From CBDUBH01 sp965365345 (GTDB lineage: Bacteria; Bacteroidota; Ignavibacteria; Ignavibacteriales; SURF-24): a DNA stretch of 7,436 nucleotides. This document shows, one piece after another, positions 1 through 6,907 of this stretch. Position 1 is the first letter of the stretch. The number at the start of each line of letters is the position of its first letter. The notes under the pieces are model-generated. The model saw nothing but the letters and a program-made list of their open reading frames with translations. It made no database searches and had not been told where the DNA came from. The position numbers were made by a program, and so were the translations under genes. The stretch is taken from the NCBI GenBank assembly GCA_965365345.1, contig CBDUBH010000124.1, positions 1 through 7,436 on the forward strand. The letters are read 5' to 3'.

Positions 1-1181
1 AACCAGATTTCATTTTCCTTTACGGCAAAACTGTTTATCACATCGCCGTTATCTTCTACTACTGTTTTACAAACTCCGTTTTCGCCACTTTTAAGAATTG
101 ATTCCTGATCGGTAAAATATATATTTCCGAATTTGTCGTTTACTACATTAATTATGTAAGAAATAAATCCGGTATTATTAAAATCAGCATTTTGAAAAGA
201 AGGTTCTTTTATAACGCCTAAACCTTCATCGGAGCAAATCCAAAGATTTTCTTCATTATCAAAAGTTAATTTACTAATGATATCAAAATTTACATTTTCA
301 AGTCTGGTAATTTTATTTTTTTCAATTTCGAAATAATGAATTCCATTATACCACGAACTTATGAACATATTTCCTTTTTTATCAAAAACGAAATACGAAG
401 CGCGTTTCACATCAGCAAGAACTTTATATGTTGATCTTGTATAATCTTTATTAAAATTAATTTCCAAAATTCCGATTGAAGTTGCGGCAATAATACTGCC
501 GTTACTTGTTATTTCCATTTTATCAAGACTGAAAGGCGTGTCTTTAGGAGTTTTAGGATAAAAAGGCAATTCTACGAATTTATCGTTTATTTTATCATAA
601 ATAAAAAGATGTCCCGAGGATGATGAAACCAGCATATTTCCGTTTTTATCTTCTACAAAATTAAAGGTCCGGAAATATTTATCGGCAAGATATTTTTTTT
701 CAAATTCGTAAACTTTTAATTTTCCGTTTGAATATTTTGCAGTTGCGGAATTATCACCGAACCAAATATCATTTTTATGAAAAAATATTGATTTCGGAAA
801 AAACAATTTATTTTTTGTTCTGCTTGCGCTTCCTTCAAGGAAAGGCTTATAAGAATATCCGGATTTGCTTTTCTCTAAAAATCCGACTCCCATATCGGTA
901 ACTACAATAATTCTTCCATCGGGAGTGTATTCAATATCTTTGACCAAAAATGAAGGGAGTCCTTCAACGTAACTAGTAAATTTCTTTCCGTCAAATCTTG
1001 AAATTCCCGCATCAGTGCCAAGCCAAATGTATCCGGAACTATCCTGCAAAATATCTTTTACTAAATTGCTGGTAAGTCCTTGTTCAACATCAAAAAACGA
1101 AAGATTGAAATTTTGTGCCTGAACTTTTTGCGAAAAGCCGATCAAAATCGACAGAAATAATATTTTAAGAAATTTTTGCAA
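1..1181 (-). CDS. Secreted Reg_prop beta-propeller sensor protein, N-terminal 393 residues (3' end cut by window edge)
   Basis: Translating the minus strand from a TTG at 1181 gives 393 codons with no stop, running off the window. The N-terminus MQKFLKILFLSILIGFSQ followed by KVQA-QNF is a good Sec signal peptide, with cleavage likely after residue 22. The mature part opens with DVEQGLTSNLVKDILQD at 31-47 and then YIWLGTDAGISRFDG at 51-65, the classic first Reg_prop blade of periplasmic two-component sensors. Further blade-like repeats with the pattern D-x-x-G/E-N-(hydrophobic) fall near 178-195, 267-283, 308-323 and 349-364 (for example NEENLWICSDEGLGVI). Known family members continue into a Y_Y_Y domain, a membrane segment and a histidine kinase, sometimes with AraC-type output; none of that is visible here, so kinase function is inference. 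TTG is the only standard start after an in-frame TGA eight codons upstream. There is no Shine-Dalgarno match before it. Confidence 0.85.
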   Translation of the reverse strand, partial: MQKFLKILFLSILIGFSQKVQAQNFNLSFFDVEQGLTSNLVKDILQDSSGYIWLGTDAGISRFDGKKFTSYVEGLPSFLVKDIEYTPDGRIIVVTDMGVGFLEKSKSGYSYKPFLEGSASRTKNKLFFPKSIFFHKNDIWFGDNSATAKYSNGKLKVYEFEKKYLADKYFRTFNFVEDKNGNMLVSSSSGHLFIYDKINDKFVELPFYPKTPKDTPFSLDKMEITSNGSIIAATSIGILEINFNKDYTRSTYKVLADVKRASYFVFDKKGNMFISSWYNGIHYFEIEKNKITRLENVNFDIISKLTFDNEENLWICSDEGLGVIKEPSFQNADFNNTGFISYIINVVNDKFGNIYFTDQESILKSGENGVCKTVVEDNGDVINSFAVKENEIW

Positions 1182-1618
1182 ATTTATATGTTTTAATTTT
1201 AATCAATTTTTACAAAGCAAGATAATCCTATTTAGATAATCGATTGAATCTTAGAAAAGTTTAGCGGTAAAGATAAGATTTTTTTTGAATTATTTGTATA
1301 AAGGCAGTTAATAAATTATCGTATATTTTTTTAATAGTTTAACGATTTCCTGTAAGAAAAATCAGTTTTTTGATCATAGTAATAATCCTTTTTTTTGTAA
1401 AAGAATAAGATTTTCTTTTATAAAAAACATTATTAAAAATGTTTCATTTATTGATCAAAATTCATCGTTGAAAAATTATTCATATTCTAATTTTTTCAAT
1501 AATTAAAATCTATCAAGTAACATTTTTATATTCGCTAATAAAAAAGCATTAAAAAAAAAGAAAATTTTCACCTTTTAAAGATCTAACCGGATGAAAATTT
1601 TCTTTTATAAAAATAAAC
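1182..1618. other. Gene-free AT-rich intergenic region between thyA and the sensor gene
   Basis: No convincing coding frame is present on either strand. The thyA-proximal end holds the thyA terminator at 1551-1606, described separately. The rest is very A/T-rich with long T and A runs. Two small hairpins can be drawn: 1398-1405 with 1413-1420 (8 bp) and 1425-1431 with 1438-1444 (7 bp). Neither is followed by a T-run on the strand that would make it a terminator. The palindrome TGATCA occurs twice, near 1372 and 1453. The promoter of the downstream sensor gene must lie here, but I could not pick out a clear -35/-10 or Bacteroidetes-type -33/-7 pair. Confidence 0.6.
1551..1606 (-). terminator. 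Intrinsic terminator of the glycerate kinase-thyA operon
   Basis: A perfect 15-bp inverted repeat pairs 1556-1570 with 1592-1606 around a 21-base loop. Inside the loop a CC/GG pair (1571-1572 with 1589-1590) can extend the stem past one bulged base. Read on the minus strand, the 3' arm runs into a T-tract at 1559-1551. It begins 12 bases beyond the thyA stop codon. The stem is A/T-rich except for a G-C pair in each arm, but its length and U-tract make it convincing for an AT-rich genome. Confidence 0.85.
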
Positions 1619-2458
1619 TTAAACAGCTACTTCAAATTTTATTCTGTCATGAGATTGATAACCGGTAAGTTCAAAATCTTCAAATTGCAATTGATCGATT
1701 GGTTTGTTCGCAATTTTCATTTTTGGAAGCGGCAAAGGTTCTCTTTTTAATTGCTCTTTTAATCCTTCTAAATGATCATATTTTTCATTTTCGCTTCCCT
1801 TATCTGCAACGTAAATATGTGCGTCAATTATTGTGTGCGCAAATTCGCCGAGTTCTAACCCCACTTCCTGCGCAATAATTTGTGTCAATAATGAATACGC
1901 AGCAAGATTAAAAGGAATTCCAAGTGCAATATCACCCGAACGCTGAGTTAAATGACAATTTAATTTTCCGTCATTAACGTTAAAAGCATAAGTGTAATGG
2001 CACGGCGGAAGTTTGCTTTTTGTTGCATTGCCCGGTTCCCACGCAGAAACTATTAGTCTTCTGCTGTAAGGATTTGTTTTCAAAGTATCGATCACATATT
2101 TTATCTGATCAATTTCGGTAACTTGCCAATTTCCGTTTTCATCTTTTTCGGCGCTCGGAAAATGCCTCCAATAATATCCGTAAGCCGTTTCAAGATTTCC
2201 ATCCTCATCAGCCCACGCATCCCATATTTTAGTTTTTTCCCTTAAATTCCTGATATGATTTTCACCGGAAAGATACCACAAAACTTCGTGAAGTAAAGAA
2301 TTCCAAACCATTTTTTTTGTTGTAAGCAGCGGAAATCCTTTTTGAAGATCAACTTTATAAAATGCGCCGAAGTACGAAATTGTATCAACTCCCGTGCGCG
2401 AGGGTTTTCTTGTTCCTTTTTTAATAACCAATTTTACCAGATCCAAATACTCTTTCAT
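1619..2458 (-). CDS. thyA: Thymidylate synthase ThyA
   Basis: This cytosolic enzyme converts dUMP to dTMP using 5,10-methylene-tetrahydrofolate as carbon donor and reductant, releasing dihydrofolate. All hallmark parts are present in the 279 residues: RTGVDT at 21-26 (phosphate-binding Arg), FPLLTTKK at 42-49, WDAWAD at 79-84, YSRRLIVSAW at 131-140, and PPCHYTYAF at 151-159 with the catalytic Cys at 153. QRSGDIALGIPFN at 172-184 binds dUMP and IDAHIY follows at 211-216. The protein ends in the family-typical IKFEVAV, close to the usual IKAPVAV. It is slightly longer than the 264-residue E. coli enzyme, mostly through the acidic loop near 100-115. The ATG overlaps the stop of the upstream glycerate kinase as ATGA, which implies translational coupling. 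The common partner folA (dihydrofolate reductase) does not follow; a terminator does. Confidence 0.97.
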   Translation of the reverse strand: MKEYLDLVKLVIKKGTRKPSRTGVDTISYFGAFYKVDLQKGFPLLTTKKMVWNSLLHEVLWYLSGENHIRNLREKTKIWDAWADEDGNLETAYGYYWRHFPSAEKDENGNWQVTEIDQIKYVIDTLKTNPYSRRLIVSAWEPGNATKSKLPPCHYTYAFNVNDGKLNCHLTQRSGDIALGIPFNLAAYSLLTQIIAQEVGLELGEFAHTIIDAHIYVADKGSENEKYDHLEGLKEQLKREPLPLPKMKIANKPIDQLQFEDFELTGYQSHDRIKFEVAV

Positions 2459-3624
2459 TTTGCGCCCGTTAAATTTCTTTCTTTAATTATTTTTATTATT
2501 TCTTTGCTTGCAAATTCAATCGCTTTTTCGAAATATTTTATTGAATCATTTTCATTTTCAAAATATTTTGAAAGCTCTATAAAATAAACATTTTCAAAAT
2601 GATTATCTATAATTCCCTTTTTAAAATTGATTTTTCCGGCAACAATTATCATCGGAAATTCCCTTCTGAATTCATCCAGCAAATAATGAACGCCTTTTTC
2701 GTTAAAAGTCTGTTCATCAAATTTACCTTCTCCGGTAATTATAAGATCATAATTTTGATCTTTTGAAATTCCGATCTTTTCTTTTATAAAATCTTTTGCA
2801 AAAATTGTTTTCGCGTTAAAGAAAATTTGAAATCCAAAGCCAAGTCCCCCGCCGGCACCGCTTAATTTTTCAATTTCATTTACTTTAAATTTTTGCTGAA
2901 ATATTTTAAGAAAATTTATTGCGCCGTTTTCAAGAATTTCAACTTCATTTCCCGATGCGCCTTTTTGTTTTGCGAAAGTCTTTGCCGCGCCGGTTTTTCC
3001 TGTTACAGGATTTTTAACATCAATCACAATTTCAATTTCAAAAGGAAATTCCGGTAAATTCCATTCAATAGATTTTATTTTTTCAAAATTGATCGGCAAA
3101 GGTTCAAGCGGAATTTCATTTTTGTCAAATAATTTTAATCCGAAAGTTGAAGCTGCGCCGATTCCCAAATCCGAAGTTGCGGTTCCGCCAATTCCGATTA
3201 TAACTTTTTCAATTTTATATTTTTTTGAAATTGCATCACTTTGAATTTGAAAAAGCAGTTCGCCTAATCCGCCGGAATTTGATTTCAGAACATTTCTTTT
3301 TTCTTCCGGAATTAATTGAAGTCCTAAAACTTTAGCGGATTCAATAAAAACAGTTTTTAATTTTTCGGAATAAGCAATTTCGCAGAAAAATTTTTCTGAA
3401 TTAAAAACATTTGAAATTTCATAATGAATTGATTTTGCATCGAAAAGTTTTTTGCAGACTTCCAGAAATCCATCGCCGCCATCGGAAATTGGTTTTTGTA
3501 TAAATTCAAATTTACCGTTAGCTGCGGCTAATTCTTTTTGTAAATATTTTTCAATTAGTGCGGCTGCATTTACAGAATTTTCACATTCTTTAAAACTGTT
3601 CGGTGAAATTAAAATTCTTTTCAT
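2455..3624 (-). CDS. Glycerate kinase (GarK/GlxK family)
   Basis: This is an ATP-dependent kinase of D-glycerate. The family generally makes 2-phosphoglycerate, feeding glycerate from glyoxylate or serine breakdown into lower glycolysis. The 389 residues match the usual family length. Visible family motifs are SPNSFKE at 7-13, SDGGDGF at 47-53, GIGGTATSDLGIG at 144-156, DVKNPVTGKTGAA at 202-214 followed by AKQKGAS, SGAGGGLGFG at 255-264, and ITGEGKFDEQT at 296-306. Two spots are divergent: the usual SFKGS/T stretch reads SFKECENS, and the conserved GK-x-P-x-G after the GEG motif is replaced by NEKGVH. Lys, Asn, Glu, Phe and Ile are very frequent, and the gene is more A/T-biased than the EF-G-like gene. 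The start ATG follows a purine stretch (AGAAAG) rather than a true Shine-Dalgarno site. It heads a two-gene operon with thyA, overlapping it by four bases. Confidence 0.93.
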   Translation of the reverse strand: MKRILISPNSFKECENSVNAAALIEKYLQKELAAANGKFEFIQKPISDGGDGFLEVCKKLFDAKSIHYEISNVFNSEKFFCEIAYSEKLKTVFIESAKVLGLQLIPEEKRNVLKSNSGGLGELLFQIQSDAISKKYKIEKVIIGIGGTATSDLGIGAASTFGLKLFDKNEIPLEPLPINFEKIKSIEWNLPEFPFEIEIVIDVKNPVTGKTGAAKTFAKQKGASGNEVEILENGAINFLKIFQQKFKVNEIEKLSGAGGGLGFGFQIFFNAKTIFAKDFIKEKIGISKDQNYDLIITGEGKFDEQTFNEKGVHYLLDEFRREFPMIIVAGKINFKKGIIDNHFENVYFIELSKYFENENDSIKYFEKAIEFASKEIIKIIKERNLTGAK

Positions 3625-3817
3625 TTTTTCTTTCTATATGATTTTTCTTTTCACCTATTAAAATTTTTTCCGATAATTCAATTTTGAATATCAACGATGA
3701 TCTAAATGAATTTGATTTTTTCCGGTAAAAGATTTCAGATAAAATTCTTCCCAAAAAATCATTTCAATTTTTTTGAAATTTTAAATCATCATTTTAAATA
3801 AAATTGTATTTAAATGA
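3625..3817. other. AT-rich intergenic gap between the HIT gene and glycerate kinase
   Basis: This gap separates two minus-strand units. It should carry the 3' end of the HIT transcript and the promoter of the glycerate kinase-thyA operon. The HIT-proximal half holds two AT-only hairpins, listed separately. In the half next to glycerate kinase I saw no promoter hexamer pair good enough to call and no coding frame. Confidence 0.5.
3754..3779 (-). terminator. Weak AT-rich hairpin with T-run, possible terminator of the HIT gene
   Basis: ATTTCAA at 3761-3767 pairs perfectly with TTGAAAT at 3773-3779 around a 5-base loop. On the minus strand the hairpin is followed, after two bases, by a run of six T at 3759-3754. 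It lies about 40 bases past the HIT stop codon. The 7-bp stem has a single G-C pair, so it is weak on its own; it may act together with the hairpin just upstream. Confidence 0.4.
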
Positions 3818-3820
3818 TCA
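3785..3820 (-). repeat. Imperfect AT-rich inverted repeat overlapping the HIT stop codon
   Basis: On the plus strand TATTTAAATGAT beginning at 3807 is mirrored by the stretch at about 3785-3800, with one bulged A and one mismatch, around a loop of about 6 bases. In the minus-strand transcript the hairpin begins at the TGA stop of the HIT gene. It could protect the 3' end or take part in termination. Being almost purely A/T, it could also have arisen by chance. Confidence 0.35.
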
Positions 3821-4318
3821 TTTTAACTGATCGAAAGCTTCTATCAATCTTTTTTTTGTTACAAGTAAATCTTGTGAAATAACTTTAACTTCACCGATTG
3901 CAGGCATAAAATTTATATCGCCGTTCCAACGCGGTACAACGTGAAAATGAATGTGCTGATCAATTCCCGCACCGGCGACTTTTCCCAAATTTGCGCCGAT
4001 ATTAAAACCGTGCGGCTTCATTGCAATACCCAAAGCTTTAATGCAAAGCTGGGTGCATTTCATAACTTCAATATTTTCTTCTTCGGTAAAACTTGAAAAA
4101 TCATTTGTATGGCGGTAAGGCACGATCATTAAATGTCCACTGTTGTACGGAAATAAATTTAAAACGATATAAGTAAATTTACTTTTGTAAACGATAAGAT
4201 TTTTTTCATCGGCAACTTCTGAATTTTCCATGTTGCAAAATATACATTCATCCGATTTTTTTTCTTCTTTGAAAGAATCAATGTATTGCGAGCGCCATGG
4301 CGACCATAATTTATCCAT
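3818..4318 (-). CDS. HIT-family nucleotide hydrolase/phosphorylase (Ap4A phosphorylase-like)
   Basis: This is a 166-residue histidine-triad protein. Such enzymes attack dinucleoside polyphosphates or nucleoside phosphoramidates through a nucleotidyl-histidine intermediate. The catalytic triad HIHFHVV lies at 122-128 (His 122, 124, 126), preceded by NIGANLGKVAGAGIDQ and followed by PRWNGD. GHLMIVPYRH at 61-70 is the usual second HIT signature. The N-terminal LWSPWRSQYI (4-13) and CIFC (25-28, probably metal-binding) match the actinobacterial Ap4A phosphorylase subgroup (Rv2613c type) rather than short HinT proteins. The substrate is therefore likely a dinucleoside tetraphosphate, by family inference only. 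I place the start at ATG 4318 because GAGGA lies five bases before it. A TTG four codons upstream (4330) is in frame but would overlap that ribosome binding site. The EF-G-like gene's terminator lies immediately upstream. Confidence 0.92.
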   Translation of the reverse strand: MDKLWSPWRSQYIDSFKEEKKSDECIFCNMENSEVADEKNLIVYKSKFTYIVLNLFPYNSGHLMIVPYRHTNDFSSFTEEENIEVMKCTQLCIKALGIAMKPHGFNIGANLGKVAGAGIDQHIHFHVVPRWNGDINFMPAIGEVKVISQDLLVTKKRLIEAFDQLK

Positions 4319-4323
4319 AATTT

Positions 4324-4328
4324 TCCTC
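4324..4328 (-). promoter_or_regulatory. Ribosome binding site deciding the HIT start
   Basis: GAGGA on the minus strand is followed by AAATT and then ATG at 4318-4316. The five-base spacing supports this ATG over the in-frame TTG at 4330, which overlaps the site itself. Confidence 0.7.
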
Positions 4329-4333
4329 AACGT

Positions 4334-4370
4334 AAAAAAAAAGGCGGGAAGAATTTTTTCGCCCGCCTTT
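4334..4370 (-). terminator. Strong GC-rich intrinsic terminator after the EF-G-like gene, inside the HIT leader
   Basis: On the minus strand AAAGGCGGG (4370-4362) pairs perfectly with CCCGCCTTT (4348-4340) around a 13-base loop, and three further pairs can form inside the loop (4351-4353 with 4358-4360). The T-tract continues to 4334, nine T in all counting those in the stem. It stands out sharply from the AT-rich surroundings. It begins 17 bases past the EF-G-like stop codon and ends 15 bases before the HIT ATG. Confidence 0.92.
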
Positions 4371-4387
4371 GTAAAATTTGAACTTTT

Positions 4388-6478
4388 TTATTCTTCTTCT
4401 TTCGATTTTTTGTATTCTTCAATTATTTTTGATTCAACTTCTTTCGGAACCTCTTCGTAATGAGAGAATTTGCGGGTGTAAGCTCCGCGTCCCGAAGTTA
4501 AGCTGCGCAATTGTGTTGAGTATTTATAAAGTTCTGAAAGAGGAACTTGCGCTTTGATAATCTGGAAAGGTCCTTCAGCATCCATTCCAAGGATTTTTCC
4601 TCTGCGGCTGGAAAGATTTCCCATTACATCGCCCATAAATTCTTCAGGAACTTTAACTTCAACTTCATAAATCGGTTCCAGAATTACAGGTTTTGCTTCC
4701 AAAAATCCTTTTTTAAATCCTTGTGAAGCAGCAATTTTAAATGACATTTCATCTGAATCCACATCGTGATATGAACCAAAATGCAATGTTGCTCTGATAT
4801 CAATTACTTTTGAGCCGGTCAAAATTCCTTTTTCCATTGTTTCGATTATTCCCTTTTCAACAGCAGGAATAAATCTACTGGGAACAACGCCGCCAACAAT
4901 TGCATTAACAAATTCAAAGCCGGTTCCTCTTGGAAGCGGTTCTAATTTCAATACAACGTGTCCGTATTGACCGCGACCGCCTGATTGTTTTTTATGTTTG
5001 TATTCGGCTGATTCAAGAGTTGCTTTTATTGTTTCACGGTAAGGAATTCTTGGTTCAACTAATTCAACATCAACACCATATCTGTCTTTTAATAATTTTA
5101 CAGCAAGTGAAAGCTGCATTTCGCCTTGTCCTGATACAATTGTTTGTCCTAATTCAGGATCGAACTGCACTTTTAGAGTAGGATCTTCTTCGTGCATTGT
5201 ATGAAGACCTTGCGAAATTTTGTCTTCATCACCTTTTGATTTCGGAAGTATTGCCCCGCGAATATTGGGTTCAGGGAATTTAATAGGATCTAAAACAACC
5301 GGATAATTTTTTGATGCCAAAGTATTTCCGGTATGAGTATCTTTTAATTTTACAACTGCACCAATATCACCTGCACTTAGTTTAGAACAATCTTTTCTGT
5401 TCTTACCGTTAAGCATAAAGATCTGTCCTAATCTTTCTGTTTTTCCGTTTGATTCGTTTATCATATCCATTCCGGCGGAAATTGTACCCGAATAAACTTT
5501 AAAGAAAGATAATTCACCGACGTGCTGTTCTGATAAAGTTTTGAAAACGAAAAGTACAGGTTCACCTTTCGGATCCATTTTCACTTTTACTTTTTGATCT
5601 TTGTCTTTAAGTTTAGCTTCAACAGGTTCTTTTTCAATAGGCGCCGGAGCGTATGTTGAAACAAAATCCAAAAAGCTGTTTAATCCTACTCCATTTAAAG
5701 CAGAGACCGCAAAAACTGGAGTTATACTACCTTTTGATAAAGCTTCTTTCAATCCTTTTTTGAATTCTTCTTCAGTTAAAGTTCCGTTTTCAAAAAACTT
5801 ATTTAAAAGATCTTCGTTAGATTCGGCAACTTTTTCGATCAAAGCTTCTCTTAAAGTTTCGGCATCCGCTTTTTTATCAGCGGGAATGTCGCCTTCCGTA
5901 ATTTTTTTTGATCCGGGTTGACCGTAAGTGTAAGCTTTCATTTTGATAAGATCGATAACAGTATCAAATCCGTTACCTTCTTTCACCGGAAAAGTTACAA
6001 TTATTGCATCTGAAGTTAATCTTTCTTTTGCTAATTGAACTGTTTCCTCAAATTTTGAATTTTCGTTATCAACTTTATTCACCAAAATGATTGAAGGAAG
6101 ACGATATTCCTTTACAAAATCCCAAGTAGCTTCTGTACCAACTTCAACGCCTTCGGCGGATTTTATTACCGAAACTGCTGTATCGGCAACATGAAGGGCA
6201 CCTTTAACCTGACCGATAAAATCGGTATAGCCGGGAGTGTCAATAAAATTAATTTTTGTGTTATTCCATTCGATATGAAGCGGAGTTGCGGCTATTGAGA
6301 TCTGTCTTTCAATTTCATTTTGATTATAATCAGAAATTGTATTTCCTTCTTCAACTTTACCAATTCTGTTAGTTTCGCCTGCAGTAAAGAGGATTAATTC
6401 AGAAAGTGAAGTTTTGCCACTGCCACCGTGGCCAATTAATGCGATATTCCGGATTTGCTCCGGCCCGTACTCTTTCAA
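4388..6478 (-). CDS. EF-G-like translational GTPase (EF-G-2/FusA2-type paralogue)
   Basis: A 696-residue protein with the whole EF-G architecture: GTPase domain about 8-280, domain II about 305-390, domain III about 405-475, domain IV about 482-600 and domain V about 601-680. Visible GTPase motifs are the P-loop GHGGSGKT (16-23), DTPGYTDF (80-87), NKVD (134-137) and VSAL (258-261). Domain IV keeps SGGRGQYGHV (499-508) and the tip segment GSYHDVDSDEMSFKIAA (568-584). The C-terminus keeps LSSRRGKILGM and TSGRGAYTRKF. Two switch positions differ from canonical EF-G: ERGITI reads ERQISI (57-62), and the catalytic His of DTPGHVDF is Tyr 84. These match my recollection of the EF-G-like FusA2 subgroup, so this is probably not the sole elongation factor; its exact role is unknown. 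The start is TTG at 6478: an in-frame TAA lies just upstream and GGAGGT sits three bases before it. It follows the DUF948-like gene by 30 bases and ends in an acidic tail (KKSKEEE). Confidence 0.93.
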   Translation of the reverse strand: MKEYGPEQIRNIALIGHGGSGKTSLSELILFTAGETNRIGKVEEGNTISDYNQNEIERQISIAATPLHIEWNNTKINFIDTPGYTDFIGQVKGALHVADTAVSVIKSAEGVEVGTEATWDFVKEYRLPSIILVNKVDNENSKFEETVQLAKERLTSDAIIVTFPVKEGNGFDTVIDLIKMKAYTYGQPGSKKITEGDIPADKKADAETLREALIEKVAESNEDLLNKFFENGTLTEEEFKKGLKEALSKGSITPVFAVSALNGVGLNSFLDFVSTYAPAPIEKEPVEAKLKDKDQKVKVKMDPKGEPVLFVFKTLSEQHVGELSFFKVYSGTISAGMDMINESNGKTERLGQIFMLNGKNRKDCSKLSAGDIGAVVKLKDTHTGNTLASKNYPVVLDPIKFPEPNIRGAILPKSKGDEDKISQGLHTMHEEDPTLKVQFDPELGQTIVSGQGEMQLSLAVKLLKDRYGVDVELVEPRIPYRETIKATLESAEYKHKKQSGGRGQYGHVVLKLEPLPRGTGFEFVNAIVGGVVPSRFIPAVEKGIIETMEKGILTGSKVIDIRATLHFGSYHDVDSDEMSFKIAASQGFKKGFLEAKPVILEPIYEVEVKVPEEFMGDVMGNLSSRRGKILGMDAEGPFQIIKAQVPLSELYKYSTQLRSLTSGRGAYTRKFSHYEEVPKEVESKIIEEYKKSKEEE

Positions 6479-6481
6479 GTG

Positions 6482-6487
6482 ACCTCC
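6482..6487 (-). promoter_or_regulatory. Ribosome binding site supporting the TTG start of the EF-G-like gene
   Basis: GGAGGT on the minus strand lies three bases before the TTG at 6478-6476. Spacing is tight, but an in-frame TAA about six codons upstream and the lack of an ATG before the P-loop leave TTG as the only reasonable start. Confidence 0.75.
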
Positions 6488-6508
6488 AAAGTTTTATGTT
6501 TGGGTTTT

Positions 6509-6907
6509 TTATTTATGTTTAAAAGCACTCCAAAACGCTGTTGCTCCTTTATAAACTCCTACAACTTTTCTATACCATTCAGGTCCGGAATGCCCGTTTG
6601 AATCTGCATGAACATGGCTGCTTGAGTTTGAACTGAACAAACTTTCTACTTTTACTTTAAGATCATTAACCATATGAACTACGTTATTTATCTGAGTTTC
6701 TACTTCAACTGTCAATAGAGCTGCCTTGTTACTGATTATATCAACATTGGTTAAAATAGGATCTACCTTTGTTTTAATTTCATTTAAATCAGTTCTTACC
6801 TCAGCTATTGTTTTTGTTACTTCTTTCAAAGTCATTATTACATAAACGCAAAGTGCCGCAGCGGCAAGTAATAAAATGATCAGAGCAATATCTACTACTG
6901 TATCCAT
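6509..6907 (-). CDS. DUF948-like membrane-anchored coiled-coil protein (YtxG-type)
   Basis: A 132-residue protein with one N-terminal hydrophobic segment (about 5-26, VDIALIILLLAAAALCVYVI). It is followed by a long hydrophilic helix (about 27-91) rich in heptad-like hydrophobic spacing (VTKTIAEVRTDLNEIKTKVD, then repeats of V-x-x-x-V/I). The Ser/His-rich linker SSNSSSHVHADSNGHSG (92-108) leads to a short aromatic/basic tail ending WSAFKHK. This layout fits the DUF948 family, whose Bacillus member YtxG is encoded beside the stress protein YtxH. The likely location is the inner membrane with the coil in the cytoplasm; the biochemical role is unknown. The start ATG has an excellent Shine-Dalgarno site AAGGAGGG (6920-6913). 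The gene lies 60 bases after the YtxH-like gene and 30 before the EF-G-like gene, with no terminator between, so the three are probably co-transcribed. Confidence 0.8.
   Translation of the reverse strand: MDTVVDIALIILLLAAAALCVYVIMTLKEVTKTIAEVRTDLNEIKTKVDPILTNVDIISNKAALLTVEVETQINNVVHMVNDLKVKVESLFSSNSSSHVHADSNGHSGPEWYRKVVGVYKGATAFWSAFKHK

Noticed and set aside
1398..1444. Two small hairpins in the spacer between thyA and the sensor gene, considered as terminators or a small RNA
   Set aside because: Stems of 7-8 A/T-dominated pairs and no T-tract following on the matching strand; too weak to call.
2342..2587. 81-residue plus-strand frame across the glycerate kinase-thyA junction
   Set aside because: Lies wholly opposite two conserved genes; its Phe/Ile/Ser richness is what complementary Lys/Glu/Asn codons give.
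4316..4330. TTG at 4330 as the HIT start, giving an N-terminal MRKI extension
   Set aside because: It overlaps the GAGGA ribosome binding site that fits the ATG at 4318, and family proteins begin close to the LW-x-PWR motif.
5601..5921. 106-residue open frame on the plus strand inside the EF-G-like gene
   Set aside because: Antisense shadow of a well-conserved GTPase; no ribosome binding site or recognisable domain.
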